64,000 nt of DNA from Phycisphaerales bacterium PN19_bin_20 (lineage in GTDB: Bacteria > Planctomycetota > Phycisphaerae > Phycisphaerales > UBA1924). The stretch's first letter is position 1. Every line of letters begins with the position of its first letter. The notes under the pieces are model-generated. The model searched no databases, had not been told where the DNA came from, and saw only the letters and a list, made by a program, of their open reading frames with translations. Shown one piece after another: positions 17,652 to 24,993 of this stretch. The position numbers and the translations under genes were made by a program. The stretch covers positions 1 to 64,000 of the forward strand of contig JAJOLK010000013.1 of assembly GCA_021173225.1 (NCBI GenBank), read 5' to 3'.

Positions 17652-18161
17652 TCACACGGCCCTAAGCCGCAGGTGCTCGCCCGCCAATGACCCAGGCATC
17701 AGCACCCCCTCCACCTCGCGCAGCGCATGCGACTGCCCGGGCCACATAAACCACCGCCCCGCCTCGCCCATCGCCACCCAGCGGCGCGCGTCGTGCTCTG
17801 CGTTCAGCGCCGGCTCCCACCCGCGCCCGACCCGCACCACAAACCGCGGTGACATCACCACACAGTCCATCGCCGCGATGTAAAACGCCCACACCTGCTC
17901 AAGCTGCCAAAACCAACCCTCCCTCGCTAGCCCCGAAATTTCGAGCCCAAGCTCCTCGCGCGCCTCACGCACCACCGCGACCACCGCCGTTTCGCCCGCC
18001 TCGATGTGCCCCATCACCGGCTGCCACGTCCCCAGCATCGGCGCGCGCGTCCGGCGCACCTGCAGCACCTCCCAGCCACGCGACTCCCCGGGTCGCACCA
18101 CGTACAAATCCACAATGTCCGTCCGCACCCGCGGCCCGTTTGAAGTCTGCTGCACGCTCAT
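17652..18161 (-). CDS. NUDIX hydrolase
   Basis: 169 residues from ATG 18161. The NUDIX box is complete at residues 51-73: GHIEAGETAVVAVVREAREELGL, i.e. G-x5-E-x7-R-E-x2-E-E-x-G-hydrophobic, with the three metal-binding glutamates in place. NUDIX enzymes hydrolyse nucleoside diphosphates linked to another group. The flanking VVRPGESRGWEVLQVRRTRAPMLGTWQPVMG and the C-terminal RWVAMGEAGRWFMWPGQSHALREV resemble dihydroneopterin-triphosphate or dATP pyrophosphohydrolases, but the substrate cannot be assigned. A longer in-frame extension, antisense to the neighbouring dehydrogenase, is not coding. Divergent from the DapB-like gene. Confidence 0.88.
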   Translation of the reverse strand: MSVQQTSNGPRVRTDIVDLYVVRPGESRGWEVLQVRRTRAPMLGTWQPVMGHIEAGETAVVAVVREAREELGLEISGLAREGWFWQLEQVWAFYIAAMDCVVMSPRFVVRVGRGWEPALNAEHDARRWVAMGEAGRWFMWPGQSHALREVEGVLMPGSLAGEHLRLRAV

Positions 18162-18195
18162 GCTCCAATCCTTCCCCGCCCGAACCCACCGCGGC

Positions 18196-18239
18196 TCCAT
18201 CCTCGACCTCTCTATCCTCGACCCCTCTATCCTCGACCC
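18196..18239. repeat. Three-copy 15-base tandem repeat in a divergent promoter region
   Basis: Units TCCATCCTCGACCTC, TCTATCCTCGACCCC and TCTATCCTCGACCC end exactly at the ATG at 18240. They fill most of the 78 bases between the divergent NUDIX and DapB-like genes, where promoters for both should be. Confidence 0.85.
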
Positions 18240-19277
18240 ATGCTCCGCATCGCACACGTCGGCTTCGGGCCCTTGGGCCAGCGCATCGTTACCGACCTCT
18301 ACGCGCGCCGCCTCGGCGAGCTGGTCGCACTGGTTGACACCTCGCCTCAGTTCGCCGGCCGCACGCTGCGCGATTTCGTGCCCCAAGCACACCCGCACGC
18401 CCCCCACGCACACGCACACGCAGACCTCCCCATCACCGCAGACCTTGACCAAGCCCTTGACACCGCGCTGCTGCGTGCGCCCATCGACGCCGCCATCGTC
18501 ACCACCTCCAGTGATCTTGCGCGTTGCGCGCCAACCTTCCGCACCCTGCTCAAGCGCGGGCTCCCCGTCGTCAGCACCTGTGAGGAGCTCATCTTCCCTT
18601 GGCTCCGACACGCCGCCCTCGCCCAAGAGCTTGACGCACTCGCCAAGGCCCACGGCTCGCGCCTGCTCGGCACCGGCGTCAACCCCGGTGCCATGATGGA
18701 CACCATCCCCGTCTTCATCACCGCCGTCTGTAACAAGGTCCACAGCGTCGAGGTCCACCGCATCCAAGACGCCACCACACGCCGACTCCCCTTCCAGAAA
18801 AAAATCGGCGCCACACTCTCCCCCGCCGCCTTCAACCAAGGCATCACCGACGGCTGGCTCCGCCACGTCGGCCTCGGCGAAAGCCTCCACTTCGTCGCCC
18901 ACTACCTCGGCCTGCCCTTTGAACGCTGGCAAGAGTCCATCGAGCCCGTCCTCGCCAGCACGCCCACCGCCTGCGGGCTCGGGCCCATCCCCGCCGGTCA
19001 CGCCCTGGGCGTGCGGCAAATCGCCACCGGCTACCGCGCCGACCAGCCCGTCATCACCATGATCTTCCAGGCCGCCATCGGGCAGGCCGACCCGATGGAC
19101 CGCGTCATCATCCGCGGCGAGCCCGACCTTGATGTCCGCTTCTCCGGCGGCGTCCACGGCGATATCGCCACCAGCGCCATGACCCTCAACGCCGTCGGCA
19201 GCCTCATCCCCGCGCCACCCGGCCTGCACACCAGCGCCACCGTCCCGCTCCTGCGCCTGCACCGCAGCCGGACGTGA
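18240..19277 (+). CDS. DapB-like / 2,4-diaminopentanoate dehydrogenase-like oxidoreductase
   Basis: 345 residues. N-terminal Rossmann fold with HVGFGPLGQRIV at 6-17 (the G-x-G-x-x-G dinucleotide loop). The downstream elements AAIVTTSSDLARCAPTFRTLLKRGLPVVSTCEELIFPW and GTGVNPGAMMDTIPVF match the dihydrodipicolinate-reductase-like family that includes 2,4-diaminopentanoate dehydrogenase. True DapB proteins are about 270 residues and carry a different substrate motif, so this is more likely an amino-acid or amine dehydrogenase relative. A His-rich stretch (HPHAPHAHAHAD) near 51-62 could bind metal or be a linker. Monocistronic, with a strong terminator 32 bases after the stop. Confidence 0.82.
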   Translation: MLRIAHVGFGPLGQRIVTDLYARRLGELVALVDTSPQFAGRTLRDFVPQAHPHAPHAHAHADLPITADLDQALDTALLRAPIDAAIVTTSSDLARCAPTFRTLLKRGLPVVSTCEELIFPWLRHAALAQELDALAKAHGSRLLGTGVNPGAMMDTIPVFITAVCNKVHSVEVHRIQDATTRRLPFQKKIGATLSPAAFNQGITDGWLRHVGLGESLHFVAHYLGLPFERWQESIEPVLASTPTACGLGPIPAGHALGVRQIATGYRADQPVITMIFQAAIGQADPMDRVIIRGEPDLDVRFSGGVHGDIATSAMTLNAVGSLIPAPPGLHTSATVPLLRLHRSRT

Positions 19278-19600
19278 TCCTCGCGCGGTTTGCCATTGCA
19301 TGACGGAGGGCGGGTTCAAAACCCGCCTTTTCACACTCGCTTTCATCGTGAGCGTTGAGTTCAACTCTTCCGCTCCGCGCACCGCAACCGCGACCACCAG
19401 CGCACGCCGCCGGCTCAGCCGCCGATCTCTCGGCGGGTTGTTCGTTTGTCGCTAGAAACGCCCAAACGTCGCTGTAATCAGCCCGTTCCGGCGTGGCACT
19501 GAACTCCAAGCCGCGCCTCGGTGCGCACGGCCCGCGCTGCGTGGCCTCTGGTAAGGGCACCGCACGCCGCGGAGCACACAGAGGCAAAGGGAACACGCCC
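19278..19600. other. Intergenic region before the virion-structure module
   Basis: 323 bases. Besides the terminator at 19309-19331 I see no gene. Frames on either strand are shadows of GC bias. The module promoter should lie between about 19340 and 19590 but I cannot identify convincing boxes. Confidence 0.55.
19309..19331 (+). terminator. Rho-independent terminator after the DapB-like gene
   Basis: GGCGGGTT (19309-19316), loop CAA, AACCCGCC (19320-19327), then TTTT. It closes the preceding transcript and marks the upstream edge of the virion-structure module. Confidence 0.9.
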
Positions 19601-21112
19601 ATGGCCACAATCACCAGTAGCGCCGCCAACAACACTCACGTCCCCGCCACCAACTCTCCCGCCGCGCGGCAGCGTTCCACTCAGCCCCGCCCGCCCTTCG
19701 CCAGCGTGGCCGACGTCGGCCTCAGCCCCGCCCGCGTTGCCGCCGGCGTCGAGGCGCTGCAGGGCTCCGCACGGTCGCGGGCCGAGACGCTCTGGATCTA
19801 CTACCGCAACCCGATGCGCAGCACCGCCATGGGCCCGCGCAGCTACCGCCTTGGGCAAGAGCGTGGCTTGCCGGCGCGGCTGGTGCGTCCGCCCGCCGGT
19901 GATGACCGCGCCGAGCCGCGCGAGCTGGTTATCGAGAACGACATCGCCTGGCGCATCGGCGCGATGGTCGACTTCCTGGTTGGCAAGCCCGTCCGCCTCG
20001 TCAGCCGCGCACCAGATCAGGCCACGCGTGCCCTTGTCGAGACCGCGCTGGCGCGGGTCTGGGAGCGCTCAGGCGGGCTTGCGGCTCTTCAGCGCGCCGC
20101 ACTGCTCGGGCACATCTTCGGGCACGTAGACATGGTCGTCCGCCGCCGCCAGCACGAAGCCGAGACCGCGGCCATAGCCGACCTTTACGTTGACATCATC
20201 GACCCGCGCTGCGGCCGCGCCGTGACCGCCGGGCCACTCTCGGCCCTCACCGCGCCGCCCGCACCAGCCGGCGCACTGGCCGACCCCGCAAGCGGCACCG
20301 CGTATGTGATCCATACGGCCGTGCCCGGCCCGCGCGCCGCCGCCGATGACCTGCAGAGCCTTACTGAAGTCATCACGCCCACGCACCGACAGCTCTACGC
20401 CGACCGCGGCTCCGGGCCAGTGCTCATCCACCAGGAGCGCAACGCCGTCAGCCCGGGGCAGCTGCCGGTCGCCCGCGCGGTCAACAGCGTCGGGCCCGAG
20501 GGTGAGCCCGCGCCCGGCGAGGTTGAGCCGCTGATCCCGATGCAAGATGAGCTGAACACGCGTTTAAGCGACCGCGCGTACCGCGTCACGCTGCAGAGCT
20601 TCAAAATGCTGCTGGCCAAGGGCCTCGCGGGCTTCGACAAGGCCCCGGTCGGGCCCGGGATGGTCTGGGCCACCGACAACCCCGACGCGGCGATTGAGAC
20701 CTTCGGCGGCGACGCCGCCAGTCCCAGCGAGGACCGGCACATCGACGAGCTGCGCGAAGCGCTCGACAAGCTCAGCGGCGTGCCACCGCTGGCCACAGGT
20801 GTCGTCCGCGCCAAGGTTGGCAACCTCTCAAGCGAAAACGCGCTTCGCCTGACGTTGCAGGGCCTGCTGGCCCGCACGCGCCGCAAGCGCGTGACCTACG
20901 GCTCGGCCCTGCTGCACGCCTCGGGCCTGATCCTCGCGGCCCTGCACGAGAGCGGCGAGCTGCCCACCGACACGCAAGCCCGCGCGCTGGATCTTCAGTG
21001 GCCCGACGAGCTGGTCGGCGATGGGCTCGACGCGCTGCGGGAGGCGCAGGCCAAGCGCGAGTTGGGCGTGCCTGCCAAGGCCGTGCTTACTGAGCTTGGC
21101 TACCCGCAGTAA
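19601..21112 (+). CDS. Phage portal protein, SPP1 gp6-like
   Basis: 503 residues from ATG 19601, with AAGGGA upstream. The portal is the ring at one capsid vertex through which DNA is packaged. Family features: an N-terminal basic region, IAWRIGAMVDFLVGKPVRLVS (about 112-132), the RAALLGHIFGHVDMVV helix, the long ISGxPL-like stretch, and PLIPMQDELNTRLSDRAYRVTLQSFKMLLAKGL near 310-342, followed by LSGVPPLATGVVRAKVGNLSSENALRLTL and the long C-terminal helix. Length is normal for SPP1-type portals (about 480-530). First gene of a co-oriented module; no terminase gene precedes it, where one is normally found. Confidence 0.88.
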   Translation: MATITSSAANNTHVPATNSPAARQRSTQPRPPFASVADVGLSPARVAAGVEALQGSARSRAETLWIYYRNPMRSTAMGPRSYRLGQERGLPARLVRPPAGDDRAEPRELVIENDIAWRIGAMVDFLVGKPVRLVSRAPDQATRALVETALARVWERSGGLAALQRAALLGHIFGHVDMVVRRRQHEAETAAIADLYVDIIDPRCGRAVTAGPLSALTAPPAPAGALADPASGTAYVIHTAVPGPRAAADDLQSLTEVITPTHRQLYADRGSGPVLIHQERNAVSPGQLPVARAVNSVGPEGEPAPGEVEPLIPMQDELNTRLSDRAYRVTLQSFKMLLAKGLAGFDKAPVGPGMVWATDNPDAAIETFGGDAASPSEDRHIDELREALDKLSGVPPLATGVVRAKVGNLSSENALRLTLQGLLARTRRKRVTYGSALLHASGLILAALHESGELPTDTQARALDLQWPDELVGDGLDALREAQAKRELGVPAKAVLTELGYPQ

Positions 21113-21190
21113 GCACGCAGCAATAGAAGCACACTCACACATTCACACTTTAAAACAGTTGCAACTCGGAACTTACCACAGGAGCACGGC

Positions 21191-21661
21191 ATGAGCACGA
21201 GTGATCACAACAACAGCGGTGGCGGCGGTGGTGAAGGGCTGGCCCAGCAGCTCATCGGCGAGCTCAGCCAGCTTCGCGGCGAGATGGCCCAGGCCAAGGC
21301 CGCCATTGCGCGGGCCGAGCGACGCCAGATGACCGAGCGGGCGCTGATGGACGCGCAGTGCCGCGATGTGCGGGCTGCGGCCGACGCGGTTGAGCAGCGG
21401 GTCGGCACGACGGCCGAGGGGCCTGACGCGGCGCGGCAGATCGCCGCTGCCGTTGAAGCCGTGCGGCGTGAGCGCCCGGGCCTGTTCGCGCCAGTCACGC
21501 CAGCCGGGCTTGGCGGGTTCGGGGCCATCCGCGGCGTGCACGAGTCTGGCGCGGGTGACACGAGCACCGCGCCGACGCTGGCGATCTTGCGTGAGCGGGC
21601 CCAGGGCGGCGACCGCGCCAGCCTGCTGCTGTACCTCAAGGCGCGTCGGTCGCGCTCGTAA
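21191..21661 (+). CDS. Coiled-coil protein in the scaffold position between portal and capsid
   Basis: 156 residues, ATG 21191 with AGGAG 6 bases upstream. A Gly-rich N-terminus is followed by a long Ala/Arg/Glu/Gln helix (about residues 16-100, IGELSQLRGEMAQAKAAIARAERR) and a looser C-terminal region ending LYLKARRSRS. Phage scaffolding proteins are small, acidic or mixed-charge coiled coils encoded exactly here. The family is not recognised, and the role is inferred from position and composition only. Confidence 0.75.
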   Translation: MSTSDHNNSGGGGGEGLAQQLIGELSQLRGEMAQAKAAIARAERRQMTERALMDAQCRDVRAAADAVEQRVGTTAEGPDAARQIAAAVEAVRRERPGLFAPVTPAGLGGFGAIRGVHESGAGDTSTAPTLAILRERAQGGDRASLLLYLKARRSRS

Positions 21662-21804
21662 CAAGTTGGCGAGGTGGACTCTCAAGGTGATGCTCGCAAG
21701 ACACGGGCCGAGGGCAAACTGCGCCCTTGTTCCACGCGAGCGGGTGTGCGGGTGTGCGGGGTTGAACTGGATCGGGTGTTGCACGCGAGTGAAAGGAGCA
21801 CGAG

Positions 21805-22968
21805 ATGCCGTTTACTGGGAAGTACAGCTTTGGCGCGGGGGCGGACCTGCCGGAGATCGCGGAGGATGTGGGCGACTTGGTGGGGATCGTCTCGCCGTAC
21901 GAGGCCCCGCTGCTGGACCACCTTGGCGACCCGGGTCGCTCGGCGGGCAGCACGGTACACGAGTGGCTCGAGGACGAGCTGGCGCCAAACAGCGACACGG
22001 TGACGTCCACCAGCTTCGCGCCCAACGGGCAGGACGCGACGCTGTTCAACGTGGCCAACGGCGCGCGGTTCCGCATCGGCGATGTGGTGCGCGCCGGCAG
22101 CAGCCGTGAGGTGCTGCTCGTCGCCGACGTGACGGGCAACGCGCTGACGGTCGTGCGTCGCTACGGCGGCACGGCGGCGTCAACACTGACCGGGACCACA
22201 CGCCTGACGATCCTCGGCAGCCCGCGGCTCGAGGGTGACGACGCGGCGGCGCCGCGGATCTTCAGCCGCGTGCGTAAGCGCAACTGGACGCAGATCTTCA
22301 GCGCCACAGTCAGCGTCTCTGGCACGCTGGCGGCGGCGCGGCTGGCGGCGGTTGATGACGAGCTTGAGTATCAGAAGACCAACCGGCTGCGCGAGCTGGT
22401 CCGCGACCTGGAGAACACCGTCATCAACGGCGTGGCCCCGGGCATCACGCAGCAGGGCAGCACCAGCGTGCGCCGGACAATGAACGGGATCATCCCGCTG
22501 CTGACCACCAACACGTTCGCGCCCGGCGTGGGGGCGATCCCCGCTGGCGGCGGGTCGGGCAGCGACCTGAACGAGGCCGTGCTGGGCGCGGCGCTGCGCG
22601 CAGTGTGGGAGAGCAGCAGCGGGCGGGTTGACACGGTGCTGGTGGGCGGGCTGCTGAAGCGCCGGATCAACGCGTTCTTGAACGCGAGCCGGCAGAGCGG
22701 GCCGGCCACGACCACGTACACCGAAGTGGTGAGCATGTACGAGAGCGACTTTGGCATGGCCCGGGTCGTGGCGAGCCGCTGGGTGCCGCCGGACGCGTGC
22801 GTGCTGCTGGACAGCTCGCGCTTGGCGGTGCTGCCGCTTGGCGGACGGAGCTTCCAGTATCGCGAGCTGGGCAACACGGGCGACTCGCGGCAGGGGCAGC
22901 TTGTGGGCGAGTACACGCTGGAGATGCGCAACGAGGCGGCGCACGGCGTGATCCGCGGCCTGACGTAA
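21805..22968 (+). CDS. Major capsid protein, SU10/DUF5309-like (HK97 fold)
   Basis: 387 residues, ATG 21805 with AAAGGAG 6 bases upstream. The N-terminal IAEDVGDLVGIVSPYEAPLLDHLG is a typical capsid opening. The FRIGDVVRAGSSREVLLVADVTGNALTVVRRYGGT segment and NWTQIFSATVSVSGTLAAARLAAVDDELEYQKTNRLRELVRDLENTVINGV match the SU10-type major capsid family (DUF5309). The C-terminal half, with VDTVLVGGLLKRRINAFL and SDFGMARVVASRWVPPDACVLLDSSRLAVLPL, is the HK97-like peripheral/axial domain region. Length is normal. There is no N-terminal delta domain; the separate gene upstream may provide scaffold function. Confidence 0.85.
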   Translation: MPFTGKYSFGAGADLPEIAEDVGDLVGIVSPYEAPLLDHLGDPGRSAGSTVHEWLEDELAPNSDTVTSTSFAPNGQDATLFNVANGARFRIGDVVRAGSSREVLLVADVTGNALTVVRRYGGTAASTLTGTTRLTILGSPRLEGDDAAAPRIFSRVRKRNWTQIFSATVSVSGTLAAARLAAVDDELEYQKTNRLRELVRDLENTVINGVAPGITQQGSTSVRRTMNGIIPLLTTNTFAPGVGAIPAGGGSGSDLNEAVLGAALRAVWESSSGRVDTVLVGGLLKRRINAFLNASRQSGPATTTYTEVVSMYESDFGMARVVASRWVPPDACVLLDSSRLAVLPLGGRSFQYRELGNTGDSRQGQLVGEYTLEMRNEAAHGVIRGLT

Positions 22969-23211
22969 GGGTGCGCGGGCGAGGCGTGAGAGTGGGGGCC
23001 CAACTCAAGAGCTGAGTGAGGGGGCCGAGGGTGGGGGACGAAGGTGGGGGGCGAGGGTGGGTGTATGCAAGCGGTGTGGTCCGGGGCTGATGCGTCGGCC
23101 CGGCCTCCGCGGGCCGCCCCGCGCGCAGGCGAGAGCCGCGCCGGGGTGTTGGTGTGGTGCTGGTGTTGTAAGTCGCTGGTAAGTGGCGCAGAGTTGACAA
23201 AGGGGGCGCAC

Positions 23212-23877
23212 ATGGGCACGTTCGCAACAGACCGAGACCTGCTGGTGTACGAGCCGGGGCTGCTGGGCGAGGCGGGGTGGGCGGCGCAGCGGCGTTTCGC
23301 GGGCGGCGGCACTTTGAGTGGGACGAACCTGACGATCAACGCGGGCGGGAGCCCGGCGGCGGCAGGGATCGCGCGCGGCAGCGTTCTGCTGATCGGCCCC
23401 GGCGCAACTGTCGAGGTGCTGGGCGTCAGTGGGCAGGTGCTCAGTGTCTCATTGCTGCGGGCCGACGGCGGTGAGGCACCCATTGCGCCGGCCACTGGCG
23501 GAAGCGTGGGCGTGCAGTGCTGGAGCTTTGGGCCGCAGGTGGCGATGGCGCACCGACAACTGCTGAGAATGGTGGGGGTCGATGAGGTTGTGCCGCCGGG
23601 GGCCTTGGGCTTGGCAGCCAGCGAGCGCGTGAGCGAGGCTCAGATCACCAACCCCGGGGCGCTGGTGGCGCTTGAGGCGCTGATGGCTCTACGGCTGATC
23701 TACGCCGCGCTGCCGACGGGCGTGCCCGGCGGCGACCGCGTGTCGGCCAAGCTGGCGCTGCTGGGCCAGCGCGTTGAGCAGCAGCAGCGGGTGGCGCGGG
23801 TGCTCATCGATACGGACATGGACGGCGAGGCGGACGTTGTGCGGCGTGTGGGCGTGGTGCCCGCATCACGCATGTAA
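23212..23877 (+). CDS. Virion-module protein, possible head completion or connector
   Basis: 221 residues from ATG 23212 (AGGGGG 6 bases upstream). N-terminal TDRDLLVYEPGLLGEAGWAAQRRFAGG is followed by a beta-rich half (about 30-95, with LSVSLLRADGGEAPIAP) and a helical half (about 100-165, FGPQVAMAHRQLLRMVG and ALVALEALMALRLIYAAL). The C-terminus contains LIDTDMDGEAD, which resembles an EF-hand-like acidic loop. Placed directly after the capsid gene, where phages encode head-completion or connector proteins. That role is inferred. Confidence 0.7.
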   Translation: MGTFATDRDLLVYEPGLLGEAGWAAQRRFAGGGTLSGTNLTINAGGSPAAAGIARGSVLLIGPGATVEVLGVSGQVLSVSLLRADGGEAPIAPATGGSVGVQCWSFGPQVAMAHRQLLRMVGVDEVVPPGALGLAASERVSEAQITNPGALVALEALMALRLIYAALPTGVPGGDRVSAKLALLGQRVEQQQRVARVLIDTDMDGEADVVRRVGVVPASRM

Positions 23878-23924
23878 GTGGCGGCGTGTTGTGCGGGGCC
23901 GCGGCTGCAGAAGGGAGTGGTGAG

Positions 23925-24320
23925 ATGATCTTGATCGAGCCGACGGGCGTGACTATCGATGGCGTGGCGCAGGCGGGCGTGTTGGCGCTGGCGGTTGAAG
24001 AGGCCGCGGTGGCGTTGGTGGAGGAGCGCGGCGAGGGTGGGCCGTACGCCGTGTTTGTTGACAGCCCGGCGCGGGCGGTGCGGGTGATCATCAAGCAGGA
24101 GGTCATCGGCACGACGCTGGACGGGCCACGGAGCGGGCAGATGGTCGATGTGGTGGCGCGGCTTTCGGCATCGGGCGCAGAGGCCGGGGCCAAGAGCCTG
24201 TTTGTGCGCGGGTGCGTGCTGGAGGTGCGTTACGACCTGTCGGCGAAGGTGCCGACGCGGAGGTTGACGCTGGCGGCGGTCAGTGACGATGGGGCGGAGT
24301 CGCCAGTGAATATAACCTAG
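23925..24320 (+). CDS. Virion-module protein of unknown function
   Basis: 131 residues from ATG 23925 (AAGGGAG 7 bases upstream). Mostly beta: ILIEPTGVTIDGVAQAGVLALAVEEAAVALVEERGEGGPYAVFVDSPARAVRVIIKQEVIG is followed by SGQMVDVVARLSASGAEAGAKSLFVRGCVLEVRYDLSAKVPTRRLTLAAVSDDG. This is the alternating-hydrophobic pattern of beta-sandwich or tail-tube-like folds. I do not recognise a family. The alternation and location suggest a structural protein. Confidence 0.7.
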   Translation: MILIEPTGVTIDGVAQAGVLALAVEEAAVALVEERGEGGPYAVFVDSPARAVRVIIKQEVIGTTLDGPRSGQMVDVVARLSASGAEAGAKSLFVRGCVLEVRYDLSAKVPTRRLTLAAVSDDGAESPVNIT

Positions 24321-24338
24321 AACGCAAGGGGGTGCGGC

Positions 24339-24767
24339 GTGAGTGTGGTGATCTTTGACGGCAAGTCAATCTTTGGGTCTGGGCCGGTGCGGGTGGTGAT
24401 CGAGCCGCGCGGCGCGGTCTTGATCCCGCGTCTGCGGCTGAACCAGCCGGTGAGCGGTTCAGTCTTGATTGGGCCGGCGGAGCTGGTGGTGCAGATCCGT
24501 GGGCGGCTGGTGGCGAGCGACGAGGCGACGCTGCGCGGGCTTGAGCAAGAGGCGCTGGCAACGCTGACGAACCCGCCGACGGTGTCACGGCTGGTCGAGC
24601 CTTCGGGCGCGCAGCACGACGACATGACGTACGTGAGCTTTGAGCGGCGCGGTTGGGGCGTGGCGGGGAGTGCGCGCGATGGGCTCGGGGAGGTTGGGAC
24701 CATTGATCGCGGGCGCGAGGTGAGCTTGGCGTTTGTGGCGCGGTTTGTGCGGGTCAACGCGTTGTGA
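24339..24767 (+). CDS. Virion-module protein of unknown function, last of the operon
   Basis: 142 residues, GTG start at 24339 with AAGGGGG upstream. Beta-rich: VVIFDGKSIFGSGPVRVVIEPRGAVLIPRLRL, LVVQIRGRLVAS and a final SLAFVARFVRVNAL. A central helix EATLRGLEQEALATL is present. Not recognised. Position 18 bases after the previous gene and before a strong terminator shows it closes the module. Confidence 0.7.
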   Translation: MSVVIFDGKSIFGSGPVRVVIEPRGAVLIPRLRLNQPVSGSVLIGPAELVVQIRGRLVASDEATLRGLEQEALATLTNPPTVSRLVEPSGAQHDDMTYVSFERRGWGVAGSARDGLGEVGTIDRGREVSLAFVARFVRVNAL

Positions 24768-24820
24768 GAGGTGGGCGGCAGGCACCGAACGTTGACCGAA
24801 ACAGTCTGTGCGAGTCTCTT

Positions 24821-24852
24821 CCGGGCTGACATCGTCATGATGTCGGCCCTGT
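24821..24852 (+). terminator. Rho-independent terminator closing the virion module
   Basis: GGGCTGACATC (24821-24831) and GATGTCGGCCC (24837-24847) form an 11-base-pair stem with one T-G pair and a GTCAT loop, followed by TGTTT. It ends the transcript begun before the portal gene. Confidence 0.85.
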
Positions 24853-24993
24853 TTCGCGTTTGAGGGTGGTTGGGCACGAACCCGCGCGGCGCTGCGACCG
24901 AAACTACTGTTGTGCAACCAATCGTTTGGTGCTGGGCGCGGGCGGTGTGTGTGGCCGGCGTAGCGCGTGACAAGACGCGCAAGGGGCGGACCG

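Noticed and set aside
17652..19397. 581-residue minus-strand open frame extending the NUDIX gene
   Set aside because: Everything upstream of ATG 18161 is antisense to the well-supported DapB-like gene, lacks domain features and has low-complexity Gly/Asp/Glu composition; the NUDIX domain begins only after 18161.
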